Shown here: in pieces, positions 1-5,133 of the stretch | How the letters are laid out: every line of letters starts with the position of its first letter | Numbering within the stretch: position 1 is the stretch's first letter | IMG/VR virus record: IMGVR_UViG_3300025322_000144 | Span: 1-26,003 of that record | Strand: one strand, 5' to 3' | Length of the DNA stretch: 26,003 nt | Source: a virus | Translations under genes and position numbers: made by a program | Notes under the pieces: model-generated | The model's database searches: none | Told to the model about the DNA's origin: nothing | Seen by the model: only the letters and a program-made list of their open reading frames with translations

Positions 1-42
1 ATAATATATAATAAAGAATACAATAATTAATATTATAATCAT
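1..42 (-). CDS. Start of a small membrane protein, cut by the window edge
   Basis: An ATG lies directly after the TAA stop of the next gene upstream (43..306), and 14 codons stay open to the edge of the window. The visible residues are almost all Ile, Leu, Val, Phe and Tyr, which fits the beginning of a membrane-spanning helix. The base composition is extremely AT-rich, so an open frame could occur by chance, and the Shine-Dalgarno site is weak. It is reported because its position continues the back-to-back gene chain. The product is unknown. Confidence 0.35.
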   Translation of the reverse strand, partial: MIIILIIVFFIIYY

Positions 43-306
43 TTAAAACTCATATTTATTTATGTCTATAGTGCTTATTGTAGCATTCATCTTTGCTACA
101 AACGGTGCTACAATTTTATGTAGCAAGCTATGTAGTCCTTCTTCGAGTAATTCTTCTCTTGTGGTTTTGTATATCACTACCAAAGTAGGATGATATAAAA
201 ACCACCCACACTGAACGCACTCGATAGTATAAACCTTTCCTTGTCTAGTTTTAAGCCAATACGGAGGCTTTAAAAAACCTTCGCACTTAGGGCAATTATC
301 TTCCAT
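43..306 (-). CDS. Zinc-ribbon-like small protein (87 aa)
   Basis: The product opens with a CPKC pair (about residues 5-8) and has a CVQC pair near residues 30-33. This is the spacing of a treble-clef or zinc-ribbon metal site. A helical, leucine-rich tail follows, with no recognisable catalytic residues. An AGGGAGAAG ribosome site sits about 5 nt before the ATG. The start overlaps the end of the 50-codon gene upstream by 11 nt, so translation is probably coupled. Phage proteins of this type often bind nucleic acid or host factors, but nothing here identifies the partner. Confidence 0.75.
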   Translation of the reverse strand: MEDNCPKCEGFLKPPYWLKTRQGKVYTIECVQCGWFLYHPTLVVIYKTTREELLEEGLHSLLHKIVAPFVAKMNATISTIDINKYEF

Positions 307-448
307 CGTGCTTCTCCCTATCTTCTATCGGTGATAAAACTGTACTCCATGTTCTATCACATAAATTTAATTCCCATATTCTACCATATTGATCCAAAGC
401 GAAAAGAACATTTTTACTCACCGTTATTTGCCAAAATTTAATTGTCAT
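296..448 (-). CDS. Hypothetical 50-aa protein
   Basis: This short gene starts at an ATG that overlaps the TGA of the upstream 53-aa gene (ATGA) and ends 11 nt inside the next gene. The N-terminal 40 residues alternate hydrophobic and polar positions, with aromatic residues in a pattern reminiscent of a single beta-propeller blade (FALDQYGRIWEL). A lone blade could not form a propeller. No good independent Shine-Dalgarno site exists at normal spacing, which fits translational coupling. I do not recognise a family. Confidence 0.6.
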   Translation of the reverse strand: MTIKFWQITVSKNVLFALDQYGRIWELNLCDRTWSTVLSPIEDREKHDGR

Positions 449-606
449 CTTCCTGTACCGTGCCTTCTTTCTTTTGATGTCTTATATTTCCCTTGTACAT
501 CTTTTTTTTGTCGTAAATCAAGTTTAGTGTATGCAGTATAACTGATGCCATACTCTTTACTCAACCATTCCCTGAAATAAAATTTTGTTCCTTCCTTTTT
601 TGTCAT
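445..606 (-). CDS. Hypothetical basic 53-aa protein
   Basis: The ATG is preceded by AGGAGG at ideal spacing and overlaps the stop of the 45-aa gene upstream (ATGA). Its own TGA overlaps the next start. The product is lysine- and arginine-rich, with an aromatic patch near residues 9-27 and a basic tail ending in RRHGTGR. This suggests RNA, DNA or acidic-protein binding, but no domain is recognised. The strong ribosome site and the two interlocking overlaps are the main evidence that it is a real gene. Confidence 0.65.
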   Translation of the reverse strand: MTKKEGTKFYFREWLSKEYGISYTAYTKLDLRQKKDVQGKYKTSKERRHGTGR

Positions 607-740
607 TTTATCCTCCTTTTAAATTCATATCCATACGAACATCCACTACAAGTAAACGATACAGGTTTTTGATCCTCAAAGTGGATATCAAATTCTGGTG
701 AATCACACACAAAACAACAATTAGGTAAAGTAATTTTCAT
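603..740 (-). CDS. Zinc-ribbon microprotein (45 aa)
   Basis: This 45-aa product has two cysteine pairs, CFVC near residues 9-12 and CSGC near residues 31-34, each followed by aromatic or glycine residues. That is the classic layout of a minimal zinc ribbon. The start has a GGGGGAT ribosome site and overlaps the upstream stop as ATGA. The stop overlaps the following ATG in the same way. The protein is probably a complete one-domain metal-binding adaptor. Its target is unknown. Confidence 0.7.
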   Translation of the reverse strand: MKITLPNCCFVCDSPEFDIHFEDQKPVSFTCSGCSYGYEFKRRIK

Positions 741-1207
741 CTTATCCCCCATTCAGGTGCGACATCCACCAAGTAAAATTTCCCCTTAGAATAAATTGTG
801 TTAGAAGGTCTCCCCCCTGTACAACTGTTAAACTGCATATCTCTGAAATATATTCCATCTAATTTTTTTTCTATCTCATCCATAATATCATCCATTTTAT
901 CTGTCTCCGGTACAGGCTCCGGTTTTATATATTCGTGGTATGTTACTATCTCGTCATTTCTCCTTTTCTCATACCCAACAAACTCAGGCGTGGTTACATA
1001 CTTTCTCAGCTTTACAGGTATTTTTTTCTTTGCTATTTTTTCTGTTATCCTTATTCTATCAACTATAGATTCTACGGTATAATCCCCGAAAACATTACCG
1101 AACCATCTTTTCTCGATTAAATTTTTACCTATTCTGTAAACGTACCCTTCGCACTCCCCACCTATATATCTTGGAGTTTTATACAGCCCTTTGATTGGTT
1201 TTCTCAT
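737..1207 (-). CDS. Minimal protein-kinase-like protein (156 aa)
   Basis: The N-terminal part has a glycine-containing strand (GGECEGYVYRIG) followed by a lysine in LIEKRW, resembling a kinase glycine loop and the phosphate-anchoring Lys. A middle segment, VTYHEYIKPEP, resembles a hinge. The C-terminus has FRDMQFN, an Asn about ten residues later, and LVDVAPEWG, resembling the HRD, Asn and DFG metal-binding elements. At 156 aa it is much shorter than known kinases, so it may be a degenerate fold or an inhibitor. I place the start at this ATG because it overlaps the TGA of a 32-codon gene as ATGA. A GTG at 1267 would add 20 residues but has no clear ribosome site. The family call is my inference from motif spacing. 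Confidence 0.65.
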   Translation of the reverse strand: MRKPIKGLYKTPRYIGGECEGYVYRIGKNLIEKRWFGNVFGDYTVESIVDRIRITEKIAKKKIPVKLRKYVTTPEFVGYEKRRNDEIVTYHEYIKPEPVPETDKMDDIMDEIEKKLDGIYFRDMQFNSCTGGRPSNTIYSKGKFYLVDVAPEWGIR

Positions 1208-1302
1208 GTCATTACCATTATTATAATACCTATCGCCAATCCTGTCAAGAAAACTTTTAAATCCCACAAGAAATATTTGTAATGTCTTTTGTGGTGTCTC
1301 AT
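1204..1302 (-). CDS. Single-pass membrane microprotein (32 aa)
   Basis: The ATG overlaps the TGA of the 96-aa gene upstream and the TGA overlaps the ATG of the kinase-like gene downstream, both as ATGA. The product has a His/Lys/Arg-rich head (residues 2-9) followed by one hydrophobic stretch of about 20 residues (FLWDLKVFLTGLAIGIIIMV). This predicts a small inner-membrane peptide with a positively charged cytoplasmic head. The frame also contains a consensus promoter, so part of its sequence is constrained for another reason. Confidence 0.55.
   Translation of the reverse strand: MRHHKRHYKYFLWDLKVFLTGLAIGIIIMVMT
1220..1248 (-). promoter_or_regulatory. Consensus sigma70 promoter inside coding sequence
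   Basis: Read on the minus strand there is TTGACA, exactly 17 nt, then TATAAT. Both hexamers match the consensus perfectly. Transcription would start near 1213, only about 6 nt before the ATG at 1207, so the message for the kinase-like gene would be nearly leaderless, while the downstream genes keep their own ribosome sites. Confidence 0.7.
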
Positions 1303-1589
1303 ACTAATATCCCAGTCCCATCTTGATTAATATAAAACACACTCTCTTGGCACAATGCAGATTTGAAATAAAGTAACAATACCTCAATCTCTTGAGACAA
1401 TAATCTATCGCTTGCTATTTCAAAAACCCATACCGGCTCGATAAAAACTTTATCCTTTGTTCTAAAATATCCTTCTCCATCATACACCGTGAACCCATCC
1501 GATAGATGAAATATCTCACTCACTACCCATTCTTTATTGACTGGCTCACCATCGTTTAATTTTTGTGGTATGAAGATTTTGTATATCAC
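1299..1589 (-). CDS. Hypothetical 96-aa protein
   Basis: The start is a GTG that overlaps the TGA of the upstream 38-aa gene (GTGA), with AAAGGA about 6 nt upstream. The first 50 residues are rich in beta-forming and aromatic residues, including a DGxxVYDGEG turn. The last half looks helical (SQEIEVLLLYFKSALCQ). No catalytic or metal-binding pattern is evident. It is acidic overall, and I do not recognise the family. Confidence 0.7.
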   Translation of the reverse strand: MIYKIFIPQKLNDGEPVNKEWVVSEIFHLSDGFTVYDGEGYFRTKDKVFIEPVWVFEIASDRLLSQEIEVLLLYFKSALCQESVFYINQDGTGILV

Positions 1590-1702
1590 TTTTTATCCTT
1601 TCTGGAAAACATCATTCCACAGTTTTCACACCTGAACCATAATAGTTTTCCGAGTTGCCCTAAAAAATTTAATGCTCCACTACACAACCGACATGGTTTC
1701 AT
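1586..1702 (-). CDS. Zinc-ribbon microprotein (38 aa)
   Basis: Although only 38 aa, the product has a complete four-cysteine pattern, CRLC at residues 4-7 and CENC near residues 25-28, and ends in a basic tail. An AAAGGAGGATAGA ribosome site precedes the ATG, one of the best in the window. The start overlaps the upstream TGA (ATGA) and the stop overlaps the next GTG (GTGA). It is likely a stand-alone zinc-binding adaptor of unknown target. Confidence 0.7.
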   Translation of the reverse strand: MKPCRLCSGALNFLGQLGKLLWFRCENCGMMFSRKDKK

Positions 1703-1857
1703 TCTATCCTCCTTTCCCATTCCGTTTTGATAAGAGACCTATCCTCTCCGATCCGCTTCAAAGTCTCCATAGGTTTTATGTTAGCATCTTTTACTATCTT
1801 TGTCAAGATGTCCCTGTAGGTCTCCATCTTTTGTCTGTTGTTTTTTCTCTTACCCAT
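1699..1857 (-). CDS. Hypothetical basic 52-aa helical protein
   Basis: The product is highly charged and predicted helical, with a basic N-terminus (MGKRKNNRQK) and alternating acidic and basic residues after it. The start overlaps the end of the 134-aa gene by 8 nt, and the stop overlaps the following ATG. The frame contains the ribosome site of the next gene near its end, and a promoter-like sequence in its middle. No family is recognised. Charge and size suggest a nucleic-acid-binding or host-interaction peptide. Confidence 0.6.
   Translation of the reverse strand: MGKRKNNRQKMETYRDILTKIVKDANIKPMETLKRIGEDRSLIKTEWERRIE
1778..1806 (-). promoter_or_regulatory. Probable sigma70 promoter inside coding sequence
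   Basis: On the minus strand there is a perfect TTGACA, 17 nt, then TAACAT (four of six matches to TATAAT). The predicted start is near 1771, about 70 nt before the strongly initiated 38-aa gene. Confidence 0.5.
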
Positions 1858-2254
1858 TTAAATCCTGCTTTGCTTTAATCCACAGTGTCAAGAAGGTTTC
1901 ATCGTGATCCGGTTTTAACTCAAGAAGTAACTCAATAACTCTGCTCAATAGACTGTGGTATTGACTGATCCTTTCTACTATATCCTGTGTTTTATTCCCT
2001 GTTTCTGGTATTGCTGTTGATGGGTTCGGAGTCTTAAATACATCGTCCACCGTTATATTATCCTTATTCAAGTCTTTCTTCTCAACTGAGGGCAACTTGG
2101 TGGCCTTTACGGGACTATCCTGACTGACTACCTTCCCCTTCTTTAGTGAATTACAATACCCACAAAGTTTTAAATCAGTATTCACCTTCACTCCTGCCCT
2201 AAAAACTGATTCATTACATTTCTTGCATACGAAAAGCAAAGTTTTATTTCTCAT
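1850..2254 (-). CDS. Zinc-ribbon protein with helical C-terminus (134 aa)
   Basis: The N-terminal 40 residues carry CKKC (about residues 10-13) and CGYC (about residues 31-34), a zinc-ribbon-like layout. A lysine- and proline-rich, probably disordered linker (about residues 37-88) follows. The C-terminal helical segment contains repeated leucines (LLSRVIELLLELK), suitable for a coiled coil or protein contact. A GAGAGGATAAA ribosome site precedes the ATG, which overlaps the upstream gene by 11 nt. The layout of metal knuckle, tether and helix suggests an adaptor that links a nucleic acid or protein surface to a partner. The actual role is unknown. Confidence 0.75.
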   Translation of the reverse strand: MRNKTLLFVCKKCNESVFRAGVKVNTDLKLCGYCNSLKKGKVVSQDSPVKATKLPSVEKKDLNKDNITVDDVFKTPNPSTAIPETGNKTQDIVERISQYHSLLSRVIELLLELKPDHDETFLTLWIKAKQDLNG

Positions 2255-2381
2255 TCTGTTTTATCCTCTCTTTATACCATATCACAAAACAAACTGGGCA
2301 TTGAAGCCTTACTGTCAGTTCTGAGAAATGATATTCTATAGGTTTGACCATGTTATGACAACCTGTACATTTCTCTTTCAT
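2244..2381 (-). CDS. Zinc-ribbon microprotein (45 aa)
   Basis: The product has CTGC at residues 5-8 and CPVC near residues 28-31, with a beta-rich stretch between them and a basic C-terminus. This is a near-complete minimal zinc ribbon. The ATG comes right after the TAA of the 58-aa gene, with AGGAAATAA as a ribosome site. The stop overlaps the start of the 134-aa gene. Function is unknown. Confidence 0.7.
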   Translation of the reverse strand: MKEKCTGCHNMVKPIEYHFSELTVRLQCPVCFVIWYKERIKQNEK

Positions 2382-2558
2382 TTATTTCCTCATTGTGTCT
2401 TGTTTTACTTTGATACTATCGAGCAATAATGATAAACTTTTTAGTGCCTCGATCAATTCTCTCTCAGTAATTGAGGGGAGATACGCTTGTTTTAATACCC
2501 TTGTCAATATCTCTTGTGCCTGTTTAAGTCTGAATAACTCAACGTGCGTGAATTTCAT
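2382..2558 (-). CDS. Hypothetical helical 58-aa protein
   Basis: The product is predicted almost entirely alpha-helical, with two amphipathic helices around residues 5-25 and 31-50, and no cysteines. The ATG overlaps the TAA of the upstream gene as TAATG, with a GGAGTGAG site just before it. It probably forms a helical hairpin or dimer. I do not recognise a family, and the evidence for it is the overlap pattern and the absence of any competing frame of comparable quality. Confidence 0.6.
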   Translation of the reverse strand: MKFTHVELFRLKQAQEILTRVLKQAYLPSITERELIEALKSLSLLLDSIKVKQDTMRK

Positions 2559-2746
2559 TAAGACTCACTCCATTCAACATAGGCAGTCAAATCTCTGTAC
2601 AAATCACTTGACGTACCACCTGGATTAAATTCCGCCCCTGCAAAGTCATCCGCTTCTTTTTTGCTTAAATTCCCCAATAGCTGTACAAGAAATTTCAATT
2701 CAGTGTAGTTAAATTCGACTGTGTATTTTGCATTTACTTTTGCCAT
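2558..2746 (-). CDS. Hypothetical 62-aa protein
   Basis: The product has a beta strand, a leucine-rich helix (TELKFLVQLLGNL) and an acidic C-terminus. An AAGGATAAAACA site precedes the ATG. A consensus promoter lies about 45 nt upstream, so this gene would be the first on that transcript. The short conserved-looking strand-helix pattern is common in phage early proteins, but no family is identified. Confidence 0.65.
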   Translation of the reverse strand: MAKVNAKYTVEFNYTELKFLVQLLGNLSKKEADDFAGAEFNPGGTSSDLYRDLTAYVEWSES

Positions 2747-2750
2747 TGTT

Positions 2751-2909
2751 TTATCCTTTCCTTAGAGATTGACTTTCTGTTACCATCTTATTATACACTA
2801 TCCTTGACAATCTGTCAAGCGGAGTGATCTTATCAGATAACTTGATCTTACTTTCGATCAACTTGAACGCTTCTTTTCTCGATAGATTTTGGAAATCTGT
2901 TAGTTTCAT
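2751..2909 (-). CDS. Hypothetical 52-aa helical protein overlapping a promoter
   Basis: The ATG overlaps the TAA of the 104-aa gene (TAATG), with GGAAGGGAT upstream, and the stop falls 4 nt before the next ATG. The product is basic and helical (FQNLSRKEAFKLIESKIK). The second half of the frame is superimposed on a perfect promoter and palindrome. Either the protein is real and dual-coded, or the frame is only an open promoter region. I favour a real gene because both ends fit the chain. Confidence 0.5.
   Translation of the reverse strand: MKLTDFQNLSRKEAFKLIESKIKLSDKITPLDRLSRIVYNKMVTESQSLRKG
2790..2819 (-). promoter_or_regulatory. Consensus promoter with palindromic operator over the -35
   Basis: The minus strand reads TTGACA, 17 nt, TATAAT, all consensus. 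The -35 hexamer is half of a perfect 7-3-7 inverted repeat (CTTGACA, GAT, TGTCAAG; plus-strand 2803-2819). A dimeric regulator bound there would block RNA polymerase. The start would lie near 2783, upstream of the 62-aa gene. Confidence 0.7.
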
Positions 2910-3223
2910 TAATCCCTTCCTTTCAGGCATATATCACATAATTGTGATAGGTGTTTAAAATACTCGAAAGTGTACCACGTCCCACAATAGGGACATTTTA
3001 ATTCCCAATCGAGAAAGTCTATTACTCTTGTGAAAAAACTGCTATCACACAAGAATGACCATGTTCTATTATCTTTCCCTTTGCCCATACTATAATCATT
3101 TATAGTATGTTCTAATAGAAAATCCCCTGGCTTGCTCCATCTTTCCCTTGCTATTCCTTGAAATACTCTGCACTCTTCCCCAGTTTTTTTGTTAAATACT
3201 TTTAAACCTACTTCCTTGTACAT
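2909..3223 (-). CDS. Zinc-ribbon protein (104 aa)
   Basis: The first two thirds form a beta-rich region without clear motifs. The C-terminus carries CPYC (about residues 77-80) and CDIC (about residues 95-98) flanking an aromatic helix (WYTFEYFKHL), consistent with a zinc knuckle. A GAGGATAAA site precedes the ATG, which starts 1 nt after the HicA-like stop. An intragenic consensus promoter about 50 nt upstream would make this the first gene on its own transcript. Function is unknown. Confidence 0.75.
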   Translation of the reverse strand: MYKEVGLKVFNKKTGEECRVFQGIARERWSKPGDFLLEHTINDYSMGKGKDNRTWSFLCDSSFFTRVIDFLDWELKCPYCGTWYTFEYFKHLSQLCDICLKGRD

Positions 3224-3224
3224 T

Positions 3225-3413
3225 TTATCCTCTTTCTATCAGATTAGCTCTGACTAGTCTGTTTAATTCCTTCTCTTGAATTATATCATGAGAGTTATGT
3301 CTTGTCAAGGTGAATGTCAAGGATTGATACTTAACCATGACATGCGAACCTTTGCAATATCTAATTTCACAACCACGATTGACAAGCAATTTTTCAAGAT
3401 CACGGTATCGCAT
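3225..3413 (-). CDS. Orphan HicA-like mRNA interferase-fold protein
   Basis: HicA/YcfA toxins are about 60-80 aa double-stranded-RNA-binding-fold ribonucleases with a G-S-H catalytic motif, then a beta hairpin ending in an R/P-H-x motif, and a C-terminal helix. This 62-aa protein has KGSH (about residues 21-24), the beta pair ending LTRHNSHD (about 36-43), and the final helix KELNRLVRANLI, in the right order and spacing. A HicB antitoxin is not seen on either side. The neighbour upstream is a peptidase-like gene. It could act as a host mRNA cutter during infection, or be an inactive RNA-binding relative. The fold call is reasonably firm; the activity is inference. Confidence 0.75.
   Translation of the reverse strand: MRYRDLEKLLVNRGCEIRYCKGSHVMVKYQSLTFTLTRHNSHDIIQEKELNRLVRANLIERG
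3280..3308 (-). promoter_or_regulatory. Consensus sigma70 promoter inside the HicA-like gene
   Basis: The minus strand has TTGACA, 17 nt, TATAAT, a full match, with the predicted start near 3273. A second TTGACA lies 12 bp further upstream as a direct repeat (plus-strand TGTCAAGG at 3303 and 3315), which may be a regulator site. Confidence 0.7.
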
Positions 3414-3421
3414 TCAATCCC

Positions 3422-3838
3422 CTATGGTTTTCTCTGGATATCTTTGATAATCCATCTTCGATTATTCTGTTTAGAATGTTTCATAAATTCATCCCAAGTA
3501 CAAGGCTTGTCTGCGTTCGGATTGTATATCAATCCATCTTCAAATGCTATAGCGTGGTTCCCGTACATATCACCCACTATTATTATTCCCTTGCCTGAGA
3601 GATCAATCGGACAATTATCATCGGACGGAAGTATACTCTGCCTATTTATAAATCTCTTAGTGTCATACCATACTGCAAGGGAAGATATCAGTTGATGTTG
3701 CCAATTGCTGATGGCTATGGTTTTATATTTATTCTGTTGTGTAGGATAGTATCTTGACCAATGTTTATAGTTAAGACTTTCCACCATACATACCGCAGCT
3801 AACCAACATTGATTAGGTTTTTGTTTGATATGTTTCAT
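3422..3838 (-). CDS. Papain/C39-like cysteine peptidase candidate (138 aa)
   Basis: C39-like and related papain-fold peptidases start with Q-x-C-W-x-A-A and have a late H-A-[IV] followed by a D/N residue. Here the N-terminus has QCWLAAVCM with Cys at residue 11. A later segment reads GNHAIAFEDG with His at about residue 95, followed by YNPN with Asn at about 106. This gives a plausible Cys-His-Asn triad. The length suits the stripped-down domain used in phages and in peptide-processing transporters. The ATG overlaps the TAA of the upstream gene (TAATG). The substrate is unknown: it could process a phage protein, a peptide or a host protein. Confidence 0.7.
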   Translation of the reverse strand: MKHIKQKPNQCWLAAVCMVESLNYKHWSRYYPTQQNKYKTIAISNWQHQLISSLAVWYDTKRFINRQSILPSDDNCPIDLSGKGIIIVGDMYGNHAIAFEDGLIYNPNADKPCTWDEFMKHSKQNNRRWIIKDIQRKP

Positions 3839-4041
3839 TAGCTTACCTTGTCGATTAAACCGTTTTTAACTGTTATTGTAGCGTACCACGATCTTTTTGT
3901 AAATGGGCATGGCCCGACTACACAATACTTTCCATCCCCTTTATATTCCGCTCCAAACATACTTGTTTCAATAAAACTAGGTTCTTTCCCGATTGCTTGC
4001 TTCAATTCTTTTTTTGTTTTAAAACCGTATATTCCCATCAT
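3838..4041 (-). CDS. Hypothetical 67-aa protein
   Basis: The N-terminus is a helical segment (KTKKELKQAIGKEP), followed by a beta-rich half with GAEYKGDGKYCVVGPCPFTKRSWYATITV. The single cysteines do not form a metal pair. A TAGGAG site lies about 9 nt before tandem ATG codons; I use the first. The stop overlaps the peptidase-like gene start. The leader just upstream is repeated before the 59-aa gene. The family is unknown. Confidence 0.7.
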   Translation of the reverse strand: MMGIYGFKTKKELKQAIGKEPSFIETSMFGAEYKGDGKYCVVGPCPFTKRSWYATITVKNGLIDKVS

Positions 4042-4044
4042 GGT

Positions 4045-4078
4045 ATTTACTCCTATGTTATATTGTTATGTTATCTTA
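4045..4078 (-). repeat. Repeated leader, copy 1
   Basis: The stretch between the stop of the 59-aa gene and the ribosome site of the 67-aa gene shares its AT-rich core and TAGGAG end with the stretch at 4260-4289 (on the plus strand, both contain TATATTGTTAT and end in TTATCTTA). It could be a duplicated regulatory or processing site. Confidence 0.5.
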
Positions 4079-4255
4079 CTTGGAAAGTTTACCGTACCCA
4101 GTATCTTCTAGATATTGATAATAGTCCCAAACATTCCCGTATTTTTTCTCTTCATCGATCAATTCTGCGATCTCTTTTTGGCAATCCAAACATAGCAAGA
4201 TATAACTATCTTGCATTTCTTTTAATTTTTTGCAGTTTATACACTTGCATTTCAT
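4076..4255 (-). CDS. Zinc-ribbon protein (59 aa)
   Basis: The N-terminus is cysteine-rich (CKCINC, about residues 3-8) and a second pair CLDC sits at about residues 22-25, followed by an acidic helix with many Tyr and Glu. It is a compact metal-binding head with an acidic tail, like several neighbours. The ATG is preceded by AGGAG at 9-10 nt and follows copy 2 of the repeated leader. The partner is unknown. Confidence 0.7.
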   Translation of the reverse strand: MKCKCINCKKLKEMQDSYILLCLDCQKEIAELIDEEKKYGNVWDYYQYLEDTGYGKLSK

Positions 4256-4259
4256 GATG

Positions 4260-4289
4260 TTTAACTCCTATCATTATATTGTTATCTTA
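4260..4289 (-). repeat. Repeated leader, copy 2
   Basis: This intergenic stretch starts at the stop of the Gp88-like gene and ends with AGGAG for the 59-aa gene. It shares an AT-rich core with copy 1 at 4045-4078, and a shorter third match (TTTACTCCTATTGTT on the plus strand) lies before the 43-aa gene at about 5520-5534. It contains TATAAT but no good -35. Confidence 0.5.
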
Positions 4290-4964
4290 TCGTACCACAA
4301 AACCACTAATATCTTTTTTAGCTTTACCTTTGGGTTTTAATCCTATCACACTAGATGGACTATCTAAAAACCTTAAATCGTTATCATCGCCACTAACCAC
4401 AGTATATCCATGCCATTTATTAGGCATACTTTCAAACAATACTGCTACACTTCCACCACAAGATAATACTTCAAGACATTGGATATCATTTAATTCTGAT
4501 CTTGAAAAGGTAAGATGGTAATTTTTAGGTAACAAGCCTGATAGAAATTTTATCATCATACTCAGGCTTTTTGTATAATCATAGAATTGGATATTGTGGA
4601 ATTGCTCGAATATGTTAAAGATCGTCCAATTTAAATCTGACGTTCCATTTAATCTTACCACAGGAATAAAACCTTTTTTTCTAGCATACTTCTCAAAGTT
4701 TTTAATCTCTCTTTTCAACTGAGATATAAAACTTTCTCTATCGTTAAAGAAGTATTCAGTTTTTCTTTTTCTAGCATTCTGAATACTGTTAAATTGACCC
4801 CTGCCAGCAGTATTCAAGCAAGTAGAAACACACCCAGGACTAGCGTATGGGCATACATTATGCCCACTAGTGTTACTTGGCGATAAATACAGGATTGCTG
4901 TCATATACCCCTGTTTTTGGCCCTTAACGGTTTTATAATTCTTGTCAATGTTTAATAACTTCAT
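4287..4964 (-). CDS. Phage Gp88-like protein
   Basis: The product matches the Gp88-type phage protein (first named from mycobacteriophages) in motif order. It has MTAILYLSPSNTSG, then CPYASPGCVSTC with cysteines at about residues 38, 45 and 49, then TAGRG, a basic RKRKTEYFFNDR helix, PVVRLNGTSDLNW near 101-113, QFYDYTK, and LTFSRSELN. The length (225 aa) is normal. The invariant cysteines suggest a metal centre, and the later motifs suggest an enzyme, but no activity is established. The TAATG start couples it to the zinc-ribbon microprotein upstream. It is the largest gene in the leftward arm. Confidence 0.85.
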   Translation of the reverse strand: MKLLNIDKNYKTVKGQKQGYMTAILYLSPSNTSGHNVCPYASPGCVSTCLNTAGRGQFNSIQNARKRKTEYFFNDRESFISQLKREIKNFEKYARKKGFIPVVRLNGTSDLNWTIFNIFEQFHNIQFYDYTKSLSMMIKFLSGLLPKNYHLTFSRSELNDIQCLEVLSCGGSVAVLFESMPNKWHGYTVVSGDDNDLRFLDSPSSVIGLKPKGKAKKDISGFVVR

Positions 4965-5116
4965 TATATACCTCTCTCGTGTAAGTTAGCTGCAATTTCA
5001 CTATCAAAACTTTCAATTAAATCTATACATTCTAGGCAAAATAAATCACTATCAGAATATGTTATGTTAGTTATTTTAAAATTTTTTCCGCACCTATCAC
5101 AAATTAGGGCTTTCAT
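4964..5116 (-). CDS. Zinc-ribbon microprotein (50 aa)
   Basis: The product has CDRC at residues 6-9 and CLEC near residues 27-30, followed by an acidic helix. It is the minimal four-cysteine layout. The stop overlaps the Gp88-like ATG as TAATG, which couples the two genes. The ribosome site (AAGAGAG) is weak. Two metal-rich proteins encoded in tandem may act together, but this is inference from position only. Confidence 0.7.
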   Translation of the reverse strand: MKALICDRCGKNFKITNITYSDSDLFCLECIDLIESFDSEIAANLHERGI

Positions 5117-5133
5117 TTTTTTATACTCTCTTG

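Noticed and set aside
737-1267. GTG start at 1267 for the kinase-like gene
   Set aside because: It has no clear ribosome site, and the ATG at 1207 overlaps a preceding 32-codon gene in the ATGA pattern used throughout the operon.
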